Shown here: one piece after another, positions 10,056-20,173 of the stretch
Position numbering within the stretch: position 1 is the first letter of the stretch
How the letters are laid out: every line of letters starts with the position of its first letter
Source of the DNA: Proteus mirabilis ATCC 29906
GTDB taxonomy: Bacteria > Pseudomonadota > Gammaproteobacteria > Enterobacterales > Enterobacteriaceae
NCBI RefSeq assembly: GCF_000160755.1
Contig: NZ_GG668577.1
Span: 273,164-321,682, forward strand
Length of the DNA stretch: 48,519 bases
Reading direction: 5' to 3'
Position numbers and translations under genes: made by a program
Notes under the pieces: generated by a model
What the model was told of the DNA's origin: nothing
Seen by the model: only the letters and a program-made list of their open reading frames with translations
The model's database searches: none

Positions 10056-11087
10056 TTATTCAAATAATTTTTGGCGTTCTTTTTCTAATTGTAAAATTAA
10101 TTCTTTTTCGCTTGGTAATTCAAGCATATATTTTGAAGCGAATAGCTGTTTACTTTCATTTAGAATGGAGTATTTGGCTACTGTGTGATTTTTTTCAGTG
10201 CAAAGAATTAGCCCTATGGTTGGATTATCATCATGACGGCGTTTTTTCTCTTCATACATGCGGACATACATATCCATTTGCCCAACATCTTGATGGGTGA
10301 GTTTATGCATTTTTAAGTCTATTAACAAAAAGCATTTTAAGTGAAAGTTATAAAAAACTAAATCAATATAGAAATCACCATCATTAGTACTAATACGTTG
10401 TTGTCGTTCGACAAAAGCAAACCCTTTTCCTAATTCGAGTAAAAATTCTTTTAGGTTTTCTATTAAAGTTTGTTCTAGTTTATTTTCTTGCAGGATACTA
10501 CTAGGTAGTCCTAGAAAATCAAAAATATAGGGATCACGTAAATAATCTTTGACTGAAGTTGCGAGTTCAGTAGTTTTTTGTTTTCCTTCAGCTAATACAG
10601 GATAAATACTTTGCTGTTTCCCCTGTGTTGAAAGTAATCGTTCATAATATAATGTGCTAATTTGTCTTTCTAATGCACGGGCGGACCAAGATTGTGTAAT
10701 TGCTTCATCTATATACCATTGACGGGCGAGTTCATTCTTTAGTTTTAGTAGCGTTCTATAATGAGTCCAACTTAATTCGTGACGCACTGCGTCACGAATT
10801 GGAAATGTGAGATAAAATTTCCTCATATATCGAAGATTTGAGGTATCAAATCCTTTACCAAATTCTTTTGTTAATTCAGCTGATAAAGTTTGTAAAACTC
10901 TTTTTCCAAATTTTGCTCGATTATCTCCATGTTGTTCATCTTCAACAATTAAACGACCGATTTCCCAATATGTTTGTACCATTATGCTGTTTACTGCTTG
11001 TACTGTGTTTTTTCTACCTTGTATCAAGAGGTTTCGAATATTCGTAAGTAAAGGGGGGTGCGTGTTAATGGTTTTTTTATCGTTCAT
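10056..11087 (-). CDS. DUF1016 / YhcG-like PDDEXK nuclease-domain protein
   Basis: A 343-residue protein of the YhcG family. The N-terminal half has the DUF1016_N winged-helix-like part: VNSIMVQTYWEIGRLIVE, FGKGFDTSNLRYMRKFY, and RHELSWTHYRTLLKL. The C-terminal half has the PDDEXK fold with IDLVFYN followed by LIDLK, consistent with the D...(D/E)xK catalytic pattern, so a DNase activity is possible. Family members are often associated with mobile or restriction loci, and some are linked to phage defence; no role is shown here. The gene sits alone between pepN and pyrD, a spot where E. coli carries the ssu genes, so the site looks permissive. Its coding sequence contains a 27-base near-perfect palindrome at 10774-10800. 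Confidence 0.88.
   Translation of the reverse strand: MNDKKTINTHPPLLTNIRNLLIQGRKNTVQAVNSIMVQTYWEIGRLIVEDEQHGDNRAKFGKRVLQTLSAELTKEFGKGFDTSNLRYMRKFYLTFPIRDAVRHELSWTHYRTLLKLKNELARQWYIDEAITQSWSARALERQISTLYYERLLSTQGKQQSIYPVLAEGKQKTTELATSVKDYLRDPYIFDFLGLPSSILQENKLEQTLIENLKEFLLELGKGFAFVERQQRISTNDGDFYIDLVFYNFHLKCFLLIDLKMHKLTHQDVGQMDMYVRMYEEKKRRHDDNPTIGLILCTEKNHTVAKYSILNESKQLFASKYMLELPSEKELILQLEKERQKLFE
10774..10800. repeat. 27-base palindrome inside the DUF1016 gene
   Basis: Thirteen bases AATTCGTGACGCA are followed by one central base and their exact complement. In the gene this encodes the conserved RDAVRHEL stretch, so part of the symmetry comes from the codons. Confidence 0.85.
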
Positions 11088-11443
11088 AAAGTAGTTTCCA
11101 TTTTTGAGTATAAAAGACTCTTTTACTCAATTTACTATCCAAGTTTAGCGCTACTGAATTGCTAGGATTTAACTAGTGTTATATTGCTCAATAATTGTAG
11201 AAAACTTTATTTATTGATAAATATGAAAAAAATCTTAAATATTGATTTTTTTAAGTTTTTTGAGATGTTACATCATCTTAATGAAAGGAGAATTGTGCGA
11301 GGGACATCATAAACTGGGGATTTTTTATGGTGAATTGTGCAATTGAAACGTTTACTTTTCGTGCTTTTATCTATATGATGCTCGACGCTTAAATCGTCGT
11401 AGACATATCATTCCTAATACCCGATATTCTCAATGGAGATCGT
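11088..11443. other. Divergent intergenic region upstream of pyrD
   Basis: About 355 bases between the DUF1016 gene and pyrD. It contains a PurR-like box and a short hairpin CGACG-N7-CGTCG (11384-11400) in the presumed pyrD leader. No coding sequence is apparent. Confidence 0.5.
11342..11357 (+). promoter_or_regulatory. Putative PurR operator of pyrD
   Basis: ATTGAAACGTTTACTT matches the PurR consensus ACGCAAACGTTTNCGT at 11 of its 15 defined positions, including the central AAACGTTT. E. coli pyrD is a known PurR target, and the box lies about 90 bases before the start codon. Confidence 0.5.
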
Positions 11444-12454
11444 ATGTATTATTCCTTAGTAAGGAAGGCATTGTTTCGGCTAGATCCTGAACGTGCCCAT
11501 GATTTTACCTTTCGTCAGTTAAAACGCTTATCTCATTCCCCATTTCAATTTCTTATTCAACAATCACTTCCTGCCAAACCCGTTTCTTGTATGGGACTTT
11601 CATTTAAAAATCCTCTCGGTCTTGCCGCCGGCCTTGATAAAAATGGTGATTGTATTGATGCACTAGGGGCAATGGGTTTTGGCTTTATTGAAGTCGGTAC
11701 TGTTACACCACGAGCACAAGTAGGTAATGACAAACCGCGTCTCTTTCGCTTAGTAGAAGCTGAAGGCTTAATTAATCGAATGGGGTTTAATAATTTAGGG
11801 GTTGATAACCTAATAGAGAATGTAAAACAATCTCAATATGGTGGTGTGCTGGGTATTAATATCGGTAAAAATAAAGATACCCCCGTAGAGCAAGGAAAAG
11901 ATGATTACTTAATCTGTATGGAAAAAGTTTACCCTTATGCAGGTTATATTGCGATTAATATCTCTTCACCTAACACCCCCGGCTTACGGACACTCCAATA
12001 TGGTGAAGCATTAGACGATTTATTATCTGCGATTAAAAATAAACAACTTGAGTTACAAGGGAAATATCAAAAATATGTGCCTGTGGCCGTTAAAATTGCC
12101 CCTGATCTTACTCATGAAGAATTAATCCAAGTTGCAGATAGCTTAGTGCGTCACCATATTGATGGCGTAATTGCGACCAATACAACATTAGACAAATCAT
12201 TAGTGAGTGGATTAGATCACTGCAATGAAGCCGGTGGGTTAAGCGGTCGCCCGGTTCAATCAAAAAGTACACAAATTATTCGACAACTAAATGAAGAGTT
12301 AAAAGGCACTTTACCTATTATTGGGGTAGGGGGGATTGATTCATTGACTGCCGCACGCGAAAAAATGGATGCAGGTGCTTCTTTAATACAAGTCTATTCA
12401 GGATTCATTTATCATGGTCCTGCACTTATAAAATCTATAATTAATCATATTTAA
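11444..12454 (+). CDS. pyrD: Dihydroorotate dehydrogenase (quinone), class 2
   Basis: FMN flavoprotein at the inner face of the cytoplasmic membrane that oxidises dihydroorotate to orotate with quinone, in pyrimidine synthesis. The 336 residues match E. coli PyrD. The N-terminal helix [21 protein letters not shown] is the membrane-associated extension of class 2 enzymes. The FMN and substrate blocks are visible: [20 protein letters not shown], and [15 protein letters not shown] carrying the catalytic Ser. They are followed by KIAPDL, TNTT, GGLSGRP and GVGGI. GGAG lies 7 bases before the ATG. A PurR-like box lies upstream. Confidence 0.98.
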   Translation: MYYSLVRKALFRLDPERAHDFTFRQLKRLSHSPFQFLIQQSLPAKPVSCMGLSFKNPLGLAAGLDKNGDCIDALGAMGFGFIEVGTVTPRAQVGNDKPRLFRLVEAEGLINRMGFNNLGVDNLIENVKQSQYGGVLGINIGKNKDTPVEQGKDDYLICMEKVYPYAGYIAINISSPNTPGLRTLQYGEALDDLLSAIKNKQLELQGKYQKYVPVAVKIAPDLTHEELIQVADSLVRHHIDGVIATNTTLDKSLVSGLDHCNEAGGLSGRPVQSKSTQIIRQLNEELKGTLPIIGVGGIDSLTAAREKMDAGASLIQVYSGFIYHGPALIKSIINHI

Positions 12455-12468
12455 TTACATTCAATAAT

Positions 12469-12505
12469 CAGTTAAGGGCTTTTCTTCTGCCCTTAACTCG
12501 TTTAT
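12469..12505 (+). terminator. Hairpin after pyrD, probable terminator
   Basis: The stem AGTTAAGGGC / GCCCTTAACT (10 bp) is 15 bases past the pyrD stop. The T-run is short and interrupted (CGTTTATATT), so termination may be partial. Confidence 0.55.
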
Positions 12506-12668
12506 ATTGCCTCTAGTTGATTATTTTTTATTAAATGGCAGTGATTGTGCTTAATTAATAAAAAAATGAACCCTGTTTTTGTTAGGTGGTATTAAATATT
12601 TTATTTAGGTTATTTAATATTGAGTATCAGAGAAAAAAGCAGGTAATAAATCGAAGGGGGAATAATTA

Positions 12669-13220
12669 GTGATAATAAAACCCGATGATCGCTGGCGCTG
12701 GTATTTTGATGACGAGCAACAAAAGTTGATGCTCGATTTAGCTAATGGAATGATTTTTCGTAGTCGTTTTCCAAGTAAAATGCTAAGTGCAACTGCTCAT
12801 CAATCATCACCTTTTACTGTTGATGATGCTGCTCTTTATTATGGATATGATGAGCAAATCCGCCAGATTGATATGCCTTCTGAGTCGCGAGCAGAATTAG
12901 CGTTAAACGCATTAATAGCCCATCGTTTTTTAAAGCCATTAATGCCTAAGAGCTGGTATTTTGAAGTGAGTCATTCATCAACCCGCCCTTATTTAGCTCA
13001 AGTGGTGGAAGCCGCATTGAAAGATAGCAATGAAAAAGTGCTTTTTTTAGTGGCAGAAGTGGGAGAGCAAGCCTGTTTATGCTTATTAGCCCAGCCTCAG
13101 TTAGCATTATTTGATAGAACACTAACGTTTTGTGATCCACTAAAAATCATGAATGATCGGTTAAGTGAATATCATAAACAGTCTGAGCCAAGATCGTTTT
13201 TGTACGAAAAAGTCATCTAA
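12669..13220 (+). CDS. zapC: Cell-division protein ZapC
   Basis: FtsZ-ring-associated protein that promotes lateral bundling of FtsZ filaments. The 183 residues compare with 180 in E. coli. The N-terminus IIKPDDRWRWYFDDEQQKLMLDLANGM is strongly family-like, as are VDDAALYYGY, LNALIAHRFLKPLMPKSW, CLLAQP and IKIMNDRL. It uses a GTG start with a strong AAGGGGG ribosome site 8 bases upstream. It follows pyrD in the E. coli order and has its own terminator. Confidence 0.95.
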   Translation: MIIKPDDRWRWYFDDEQQKLMLDLANGMIFRSRFPSKMLSATAHQSSPFTVDDAALYYGYDEQIRQIDMPSESRAELALNALIAHRFLKPLMPKSWYFEVSHSSTRPYLAQVVEAALKDSNEKVLFLVAEVGEQACLCLLAQPQLALFDRTLTFCDPLKIMNDRLSEYHKQSEPRSFLYEKVI

Positions 13221-13253
13221 TAAAAGAGTAAAAAGGACTTACTCTTTTATTTT
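13220..13253 (+). terminator. Intrinsic terminator of zapC
   Basis: The stem TAAAAGAGTAA / TTACTCTTTTA is followed by TTTT. It begins at the zapC stop codon. Confidence 0.8.
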
Positions 13254-13486
13254 CACTTATTGTTTATAATATGCTAAAAACAATTGGCCTTAAACAACAC
13301 TTCCTAAAATCAAATCTGCATTATTCTCTTTTTGCAACAAATTTATAAAAGTAAATAAAGTGAGTTTATAGTTAATTTAAAATTGAGTTATTGATGAGAT
13401 AATTCTTAATCAGCAGAGCAGATCATGCAAAATAAAAAGAAGATAAGGACAGTTTACCTTCTTTTTATTTGTGATAAAGATAAGCG

Positions 13487-14629
13487 TTATTTTTTATTAA
13501 GTGAAAGTTTTACATTGCCTTTAGGAACACAACTACATGCGAGTATTCTGCCAGAACGTTTTATGGCACCTGCTTTTAATGCATTGACATCACCTTCATC
13601 TAATTGAATAACACAAGAGCCACAAATCCCCGCACGACAACTATAGGGAATAGCATAACCGTGATTTTCCAGTTGCTCTAACAACACCTCTTGATTATTC
13701 CCGGCAAAGCTGATGCCATTAAATTCAATAGTGACAGCTTGTTTTGGCTCTTGAGCGGAGGCTGCTGTAACCGCATTGTCAGTTGCTGGTTCGGTTGTTT
13801 GCTCTGTTGTTTGTAAATAAGATTTCGCTTCTTTATAAGCTAATATTTCAACTTTATCCCCAACACGAATAATACCTGATTGGCGAATGATAATATTTTG
13901 ACCAAAATCCACATCGCCTTTTTCATCTGTACGGAATGTTTGCAGTGTTGCTAACGGTTCTGTGGTAGGATGCTTAATGCCTTTATCGATACTGATAGTG
14001 GTCATAATACAGCGACTGCAAGGCTTGACTAAGTCCATGACGACAGAGCCAATACGGATTGTTTGCCAGCTATCTTCTGCAAAAGGTTTTGCACCTGTGA
14101 TGATGATATTACCGCGAAATTGCTCAATATTGATTGAAGCTGGGCAACGCTGTTGCAGAGACTGAAATGAGGCTTCATTAATCAATAGATAAGGGTAACC
14201 GTCAGCGAACGAAACCGCGGTTTCAGGAGATTTTTTTACTCGACGTGTTGATTTTTCACCCGTCCAGCGAAGTTGTACATCCATGCCTAAATAGCGGCTG
14301 AACCATTGATTTATTTCATCTGGGGCAACATAAGCGGTAAAATGATTTCCCCACACTTCAGTTGGTTGTAATGAAGATTGAAAATCCTGATAAGTAATGG
14401 CAATTCCTTCACCATCGGGTGCTTGAATATAAATACCATTTGTCATTACAGTGGGAATAAAACACAGCAACAAAGGGTATTTACGTGCGGTGATAAATGT
14501 CCCCTCAGGGGTCGTTATCATAAAATCACGATCAAACGTGAAGCCGCTTTCACGGGCAAAGGCTTGAGAAAGACGAGTCCCTTTCATTGATTTTACAGGG
14601 TGTATATAAAGGCGTGATACGTTGATCAT
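13487..14629 (-). CDS. ycbX: YcbX: MOSC-domain protein with C-terminal 2Fe-2S ferredoxin domain
   Basis: In E. coli YcbX takes part in molybdenum-cofactor-dependent detoxification of N-hydroxylated base analogues. The 380-residue protein has the N-terminal beta-barrel (LYIHPVKSMKGTRLS) and a MOSC domain with the conserved Cys in VKPCSRCIMTTIS. A linker rich in Thr/Ala/Glu follows, and then a plant-type ferredoxin domain near the end with the cluster cysteines in CRAGICGSC and a distal CSC. I place the start at the ATG at 14629, which has GGGAG 5 bases upstream; a longer frame would need a TTG. It is convergent with zapC and divergent from rlmL, as in E. coli. Confidence 0.95.
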   Translation of the reverse strand: MINVSRLYIHPVKSMKGTRLSQAFARESGFTFDRDFMITTPEGTFITARKYPLLLCFIPTVMTNGIYIQAPDGEGIAITYQDFQSSLQPTEVWGNHFTAYVAPDEINQWFSRYLGMDVQLRWTGEKSTRRVKKSPETAVSFADGYPYLLINEASFQSLQQRCPASINIEQFRGNIIITGAKPFAEDSWQTIRIGSVVMDLVKPCSRCIMTTISIDKGIKHPTTEPLATLQTFRTDEKGDVDFGQNIIIRQSGIIRVGDKVEILAYKEAKSYLQTTEQTTEPATDNAVTAASAQEPKQAVTIEFNGISFAGNNQEVLLEQLENHGYAIPYSCRAGICGSCVIQLDEGDVNALKAGAIKRSGRILACSCVPKGNVKLSLNKK

Positions 14630-14738
14630 CAGTGCTCCCAAAAAGGTTTTATTATTTTTTTATCGTCAGTAACTTTATGACAACGTAATACAATTAGCTA
14701 TAATGCCCAACAATTTTATTTTAGGTGGTAACAATATT

Positions 14739-16853
14739 ATGCGCTCTCTGTTTGCCAGCACAGGCCGAGGTCTGGAAGAATTATTAAAAACTGAACTTGA
14801 ACACCTTGGTGCCCAGTCTTGCCAGATTACGCAAGGTGGTGTCTATTTCCGTGCTGATGATAAAACCATGTATCAGTCTTTGCTCTGGAGCCGTTTAGCT
14901 TCTCGCATCATGCTTCCGCTAAATGAATTTAATGTCTACAGTGATCTAGATTTATACCTTGGTGTGCAAGCAATTGATTGGAGCGAAGTATTTACAGTTA
15001 ATCATACTTTTGCTATTCACTTTAATGGCACTAATGATGTGATCCGTAATAGCCAATATGGTGCATTAAAAGCGAAAGATGCTATCGTCGATTCATTCCA
15101 ACGTAAAATAGGGCAACGACCGGATGTTGCTAAGCAATCACCGGATATTCGTTTAACTATACATCTACATAAAGAAAAAGCGTCATTATCTTTAGATCTC
15201 AGTGGCGATGGATTACATCAACGTGGTTATCGTGACTTAACAGGGCAAGCACCGCTAAAAGAGAATCTAGCCGCAGCGATTATTATGCGTTCAGGTTGGA
15301 AAACCGATACACCATTAATTGATCCTATGTGTGGCTCAGGTACTTTACTTATTGAAGCGGCAATGATGGCGACGGATTGTGCCCCCGCTTTAAATCGAGT
15401 CCATTGGGGTTTTCGTCATTGGTTAGGACATAATGAAGCGCTATGGAAAGAAGTCACTCATGAAGCATTTGCCCGCTTCCGTGAAGGTAAAAAGAATACT
15501 CAAGCGCGTTTTTATGGTTTCGATGTGGATAAACGTGTATTAGATATGGCAAGAGCCAACGCACGTCGTGCGGATGTGGCCGATTTAATTACTTTTACCC
15601 AAGGTGATGCAGCAAAACTGACTAATCCAGTATCCACGGGTGTTAAAGGGACGATTATTAGTAACCCGCCTTATGGTGAACGTTTAGAAAGTGAACCCGC
15701 ACTCATTGCCTTACATAGCCAGTTAGGACGAGCGGTAAAAGCCCATTTCCCAGGATGGCGATTATCACTTTTTAGTGCTTCTCCTGAATTGTTAAGCTGT
15801 ATTCAGTTACGTGCTGAGCGTGAATTTAAAGCTAAAAATGGCCCGTTAGATTGTGTACAAAAAAACTATTTATTATCAGAAACACCTTCGACGATTAATA
15901 CACGACTGGCGGAAGATTTTGCTAACCGTTTACGTAAAAATGAGAAAAAACTCGCAAAATGGGCAAAACAACAGCAAATTGAGTGTTATCGCTTATATGA
16001 TGCTGATTTACCAGAATATAATGTTGCGGTAGATCGCTATGGCGAAAAAGTGGTGATCCAAGAGTATGCACCTCCAAAAACTATTAATGAACATAAAGCA
16101 CGCCAGCGTTTATTTGATGTGATTAGTGCCACCATGGAGGTTTTAGCATTACGCTCTGATCAACTAATTTTAAAAACTCGTCAACGCCAAAAAGGTAAAC
16201 AACAATATGAAAAAATGGCAGAGAAGGGTGATTTCTTTTTAGTTGATGAGTTTGGTGCCAAATTCTGGGTGAATTTAACCGACTATCTCGATACTGGACT
16301 GTTTTTAGATCACCGCATTGCCCGCAAAATGTTAGGTGAAATGAGCAAAGGAAAAGACTTTTTAAATCTCTTTGCTTATACCGGTAGCGCGTCAGTCCAT
16401 GCTGGGTTGGGGGGAGCTAAAAGTACCACAACAGTAGATATGTCAAGGACTTATCTTGAATGGGCTGAGAAAAACTTTCAAGCAAATGGATTATCAGGTA
16501 GACAACATCGTTTAATGCAGGCGGATTGCTTACAGTGGCTAAGCCAAAGTAATGAACAGTTTGATGTGATTTTTATCGATCCTCCGACGTTCTCTAATTC
16601 AAAACGCATGGAAAATACCTTTGATGTACAACGTGATCATATTGAATTAATGAAACATCTAAAACGTTTGTTAAGAAAAGACGGAACAATTATGTTCTCA
16701 AATAATAAACGTGGTTTCAAAATGGATCATGAAGCATTAGCGAATATTGGGTTAACAGCAAAAGAGATAACACAAAAAACGTTATCGCAAGATTTTGCAC
16801 GTAACCGCCAAATCCACAATTGCTGGCTATTAAATCATGCTGGTGAGGAATAA
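14739..16853 (+). CDS. rlmL: Bifunctional 23S rRNA methyltransferase RlmKL (m2G2445 and m7G2069)
   Basis: The 704-residue protein has two SAM-dependent methyltransferase halves. The N-terminal RlmL part has a THUMP domain (about 45-155), the SAM site [15 protein letters not shown] and the catalytic SNPPYGERL. The C-terminal RlmK part has [15 protein letters not shown] and the motif [12 protein letters not shown]. It ends near QIHNCWLL as in E. coli. I use the ATG at 14739 because the family starts M[19 protein letters not shown]; GGTGG lies upstream. The stop is 6 bases before the uup start, so the two are probably co-transcribed. Confidence 0.97.
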   Translation: MRSLFASTGRGLEELLKTELEHLGAQSCQITQGGVYFRADDKTMYQSLLWSRLASRIMLPLNEFNVYSDLDLYLGVQAIDWSEVFTVNHTFAIHFNGTNDVIRNSQYGALKAKDAIVDSFQRKIGQRPDVAKQSPDIRLTIHLHKEKASLSLDLSGDGLHQRGYRDLTGQAPLKENLAAAIIMRSGWKTDTPLIDPMCGSGTLLIEAAMMATDCAPALNRVHWGFRHWLGHNEALWKEVTHEAFARFREGKKNTQARFYGFDVDKRVLDMARANARRADVADLITFTQGDAAKLTNPVSTGVKGTIISNPPYGERLESEPALIALHSQLGRAVKAHFPGWRLSLFSASPELLSCIQLRAEREFKAKNGPLDCVQKNYLLSETPSTINTRLAEDFANRLRKNEKKLAKWAKQQQIECYRLYDADLPEYNVAVDRYGEKVVIQEYAPPKTINEHKARQRLFDVISATMEVLALRSDQLILKTRQRQKGKQQYEKMAEKGDFFLVDEFGAKFWVNLTDYLDTGLFLDHRIARKMLGEMSKGKDFLNLFAYTGSASVHAGLGGAKSTTTVDMSRTYLEWAEKNFQANGLSGRQHRLMQADCLQWLSQSNEQFDVIFIDPPTFSNSKRMENTFDVQRDHIELMKHLKRLLRKDGTIMFSNNKRGFKMDHEALANIGLTAKEITQKTLSQDFARNRQIHNCWLLNHAGEE

Positions 16854-16859
16854 TTTACA

Positions 16860-18791
16860 ATGCCGTTAATTAGTTTGACTGGGGCTTATTTAGCGTTTAG
16901 TGATGCCCCTTTATTAGATAATACAGACTTGTTTATTGATGAAAATGAACGCGTTTGTTTAGTCGGTCGCAATGGTGCCGGAAAATCGACCCTATTAAGA
17001 GTGTTAGCCAAAGAGCAGCCCTTAGATGATGGGCAAGTGGTGTATGAACAAGATCTGGTGACTGCACGTTTACAACAAGATCCCCCCAGAGATATCGAAG
17101 GCACCATTTTTGATTTTGTCGCGCAAGGCGTTGCAGAAGATGCGCAATATATTACCGAATATCATCGTGTTTCAAAGGTAATAGAAACGGATCCTTCTGA
17201 AAAAAATCTTAATCGATTAGCTCAGTTACAAGAAGTGCTCGATAACCGTAATCTCTGGTTATTAGATAGCCGTATTGCTGAAGTACTGGAAAAATTAGGG
17301 TTAAATGGCGAAGCAGAGCTTTCCTCACTTTCTGGAGGATGGTTAAGAAAAGCCGCATTAGGGCGCGCATTAGTGAGCGCACCGAAAGTGCTCTTTTTGG
17401 ATGAGCCCACCAACCATCTAGATATAGAAACTATCTTATGGTTAGAGAAATTCTTAAAGGATTTCCAAGGTAGCATTGTCTTTATTTCCCATGACCGATC
17501 ATTTATTCGTAATATGGCAACCCGCATTATTGATTTAGATCGCGGAAAACTATCCTCATGGCCGGGAAATTACGATAAATATCTGGAAAGTAAAGAAGAA
17601 GCATTGCGTGTTGAAGAGCAACAAAATGCTGAGTTTGACCGGAAATTAGCGCAAGAAGAAGCATGGATACGTCAAGGGATCAAAGCTCGCCGGACTCGTA
17701 ATGAAGGTCGTGTACGGGCATTAAAAGCACTGCGAGTTGAACGAAGTGAACGTCGCGAAGTATTAGGCAGTGCTCGTATGCAGGTCGAAGAAGCAACGCG
17801 CTCAGGTAAAATTGTGTTTGAATTAGAAGATGTTAATTATAGCATCGGTACGCGTAGGCTCGTTCGGGACTTCTCTGCAAAAGTGCAACGAGGAGATAAA
17901 ATTGCCTTAGTTGGCCCTAATGGTTGTGGTAAAACCACACTACTCAAATTGATGTTAGGGGATTTAAAAGCAGATAGTGGTCGTATTCATTGCGGCACTA
18001 AATTAGAAGTTGCTTATTTTGATCAACACCGTGCCACACTTGATCCTGATAAAACAGTGATGGATAACCTTGCAGAAGGTAAGCAAGAGGTGATGGTAAA
18101 TGGTCGTCCTCGTCATGTTTTAGGTTATTTGCAAGATTTCTTATTTCCACCAAAACGTGCCATGACACCTGTTAGAGCACTTTCGGGGGGCGAAAGAAAT
18201 CGTCTATTGCTTGCTCGTTTGTTCTTAAAACCAAGCAATTTACTTATTCTTGATGAACCAACTAATGATCTTGATGTTGAAACATTAGAACTATTAGAAG
18301 AGCTGGTGGATGCTTATCAAGGCACTGTGTTGTTGGTTAGCCATGATCGTGAATTTGTTGATAATAGTGTTACGGAGTGTTGGATCTTTGAAGGTGATGG
18401 CGTAATCAATAGCTATGTTGGTGGCTATTATGATGCGCAGCAGCAGCGGGCACAGTCTGTTTCTCTTAAAAATGAAGCGAATAAGTCACGTAATGCACCA
18501 GAAAAAACTGAAAAAGAGACTAAACCAAAACAGAACGCCAAAAAGGCTACACGAAGTAACAATAAGTTAAGCTATCATTTGATCCGCGAGCTTGAACAAC
18601 TGCCCGCTAAACTGGAACGTTTAGAAGAGGAATTAGGTTGTTTACAAGAAGAAGTGGCTGCAGCTGATTTCTTTACACGTCCTCATGAAGAGACAGAAAA
18701 AGTGCTAAAAGCATTAGCTGATAAGGAAAATGAACTTGAAACAGCTTTTGATAGATGGCAAGAGTTGGAGATGATGCAAAACGGTGAATAA
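16860..18791 (+). CDS. uup: ABC-F ATPase Uup
   Basis: Cytoplasmic ABC-F protein without membrane domains. Uup is implicated in ribosome-associated functions and in limiting precise transposon excision. The 643 residues contain two nucleotide-binding domains. The first has Walker A GRNGAGKST, signature LSGGWLRK and LFLDEPTNHLD. The second has Walker A GPNGCGKTT, signature LSGGERNR and LILDEPTNDLD. An Arg-rich inter-domain linker (about 245-300) precedes the second domain. A Lys-rich segment then leads to a C-terminal coiled coil (about 570-643). It lies 6 bases after rlmL. Confidence 0.97.
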   Translation: MPLISLTGAYLAFSDAPLLDNTDLFIDENERVCLVGRNGAGKSTLLRVLAKEQPLDDGQVVYEQDLVTARLQQDPPRDIEGTIFDFVAQGVAEDAQYITEYHRVSKVIETDPSEKNLNRLAQLQEVLDNRNLWLLDSRIAEVLEKLGLNGEAELSSLSGGWLRKAALGRALVSAPKVLFLDEPTNHLDIETILWLEKFLKDFQGSIVFISHDRSFIRNMATRIIDLDRGKLSSWPGNYDKYLESKEEALRVEEQQNAEFDRKLAQEEAWIRQGIKARRTRNEGRVRALKALRVERSERREVLGSARMQVEEATRSGKIVFELEDVNYSIGTRRLVRDFSAKVQRGDKIALVGPNGCGKTTLLKLMLGDLKADSGRIHCGTKLEVAYFDQHRATLDPDKTVMDNLAEGKQEVMVNGRPRHVLGYLQDFLFPPKRAMTPVRALSGGERNRLLLARLFLKPSNLLILDEPTNDLDVETLELLEELVDAYQGTVLLVSHDREFVDNSVTECWIFEGDGVINSYVGGYYDAQQQRAQSVSLKNEANKSRNAPEKTEKETKPKQNAKKATRSNNKLSYHLIRELEQLPAKLERLEEELGCLQEEVAAADFFTRPHEETEKVLKALADKENELETAFDRWQELEMMQNGE

Positions 18792-18806
18792 CGTATGCCA
18801 ACTCAT

Positions 18807-18831
18807 AACGGGGCATAATGCCCCGTTTTAG
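18807..18831 (+). terminator. Intrinsic terminator of rlmL-uup
   Basis: The 9-bp stem AACGGGGCA / TGCCCCGTT has a 3-base loop and a short T-run. It is 15 bases past the uup stop and separates it from pqiA. Confidence 0.82.
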
Positions 18832-18868
18832 TCTCTATACTTATTGTTGTTTATTGATTATCAAATAA

Positions 18869-20173
18869 ATGAGAGGTGCCGTTGTGTGTTCGGGTCAACA
18901 TTCTTGTCATGAAGAACAACATGAGCAAATATTGTGCCCTCAGTGCGATCTGGTAGTGAGTGTTCCTGAATTAGCCCAAGGAACCAAGGCGACCTGTCCA
19001 CGTTGTCACACTTTGCTAACAGCACGTTGGCGACAACCTTTTTATCAGCCTGTAGCCTTGGCGATTAGTGCATTATTTATGTTGTTAATGGCTTGCCAAT
19101 TTACTTTTGTCAGTATGGAAGTGGCAGGAATTACCAATAACATTACTTTAATGCAGATCCCAACTGTGATGTTTAGCGAAAATTATGTTGAGCTAGGCGC
19201 TTTCTTTTTACTCTTTGTACAAGTGGTTCCTGCTTTCTGCATGATAGCGATTTTACTGCTTTGTACACCCATTAAGCTGCCAAGAAAATTACAAATTTGG
19301 CTATCACGAATTCTTTTCCAATTAAAATCGTGGTGTATGGCAGAGATTTTTTTAGCCGGTATTTTAGTCAGTTTTGTCAAGCTAATGGCGTATGGTGATA
19401 TCGGCTTAGGGTTAAGCTTTCTACCTTATGTACTTTACTGCTTATTACAAATTCGTGCATTTCAATGTTTAGATCGTCATACATTATGGGAAAAACTAGA
19501 ATCGCGACCCGCTTATCCTAAAATTGAATCAGGTAAAACAGGTTTAAAGCAAGGAGTAAGATTATGTCGTTCTTGCACTGCTATTTTACCGGCTGATCAA
19601 TATGAATGTAGTCGTTGTGAAGTAAAAGGGTATGCGAGAAAACCTCATAGTTTGCAATGGACGCTCTCTTTCTTAATTACTTCTTTAATTCTTTATATTC
19701 CGGCTAACCTATTGCCAATTATGGTGACGGAATCGCTGGGTAATAATCTTTACTCAACCATAATGGCTGGGGTTATCTTACTTTGGGAAGATGGCTCATA
19801 TCCTGTGGCAATGGTTATTTTTATTGCCAGTATTATGGTACCCAGTTTAAAAATGGTGGCTATCGGTTGGCTATGTTGGGATGCACATAAAGCCAAAGGA
19901 AAACGTGATCCGGCGAGAATGCACTTTCTCTATGAAGTGGTTGAATATGTAGGGCGTTGGTCAATGATTGACGTTTTTGTTATCGCTGTTTTAGCTTCAT
20001 TAGTCAGAATGGGACGTCTGATGAGTATCTATCCCGATTTTGGTGTAGTGCTATTTGCATTGGTTGTTGTATTAACGATGTTCTCTGCAATGATGTTTGA
20101 TCCTCGGTTAACATGGGATAAATGTACTGCCGATGATGATAAACCCATGATTAAGGAGCCTAAGGGTGACTGA
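18869..20173 (+). CDS. pqiA: PqiA, inner-membrane component of the PqiABC lipid-transport system
   Basis: PqiA is the integral membrane partner of the MCE protein PqiB in a trans-envelope lipid transport system linked to paraquat and membrane stress. The 434 residues hold two homologous halves. Each begins with a cytoplasmic zinc ribbon (CPQC...CPRC near residue 30, and CRSC...CSRC near 240) followed by four predicted membrane helices. Family blocks include FQLKSWCMAEIFLAGILVSFVKLMAYG and VGRWSMIDVFVIAVLASLVRMG. The N-terminus is a little longer than in E. coli and the start is not certain. It overlaps pqiB by 8 bases. Confidence 0.95.
   Translation: MRGAVVCSGQHSCHEEQHEQILCPQCDLVVSVPELAQGTKATCPRCHTLLTARWRQPFYQPVALAISALFMLLMACQFTFVSMEVAGITNNITLMQIPTVMFSENYVELGAFFLLFVQVVPAFCMIAILLLCTPIKLPRKLQIWLSRILFQLKSWCMAEIFLAGILVSFVKLMAYGDIGLGLSFLPYVLYCLLQIRAFQCLDRHTLWEKLESRPAYPKIESGKTGLKQGVRLCRSCTAILPADQYECSRCEVKGYARKPHSLQWTLSFLITSLILYIPANLLPIMVTESLGNNLYSTIMAGVILLWEDGSYPVAMVIFIASIMVPSLKMVAIGWLCWDAHKAKGKRDPARMHFLYEVVEYVGRWSMIDVFVIAVLASLVRMGRLMSIYPDFGVVLFALVVVLTMFSAMMFDPRLTWDKCTADDDKPMIKEPKGD

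Noticed and set aside
10049-10300. 83-codon frame opposite the end of the DUF1016 gene
   Set aside because: Entirely antisense to a well-supported gene, with low-complexity hydrophobic composition.
13425-13607. 60-codon frame overlapping the end of ycbX
   Set aside because: The second half is antisense to the ferredoxin domain of YcbX and no homology is apparent.
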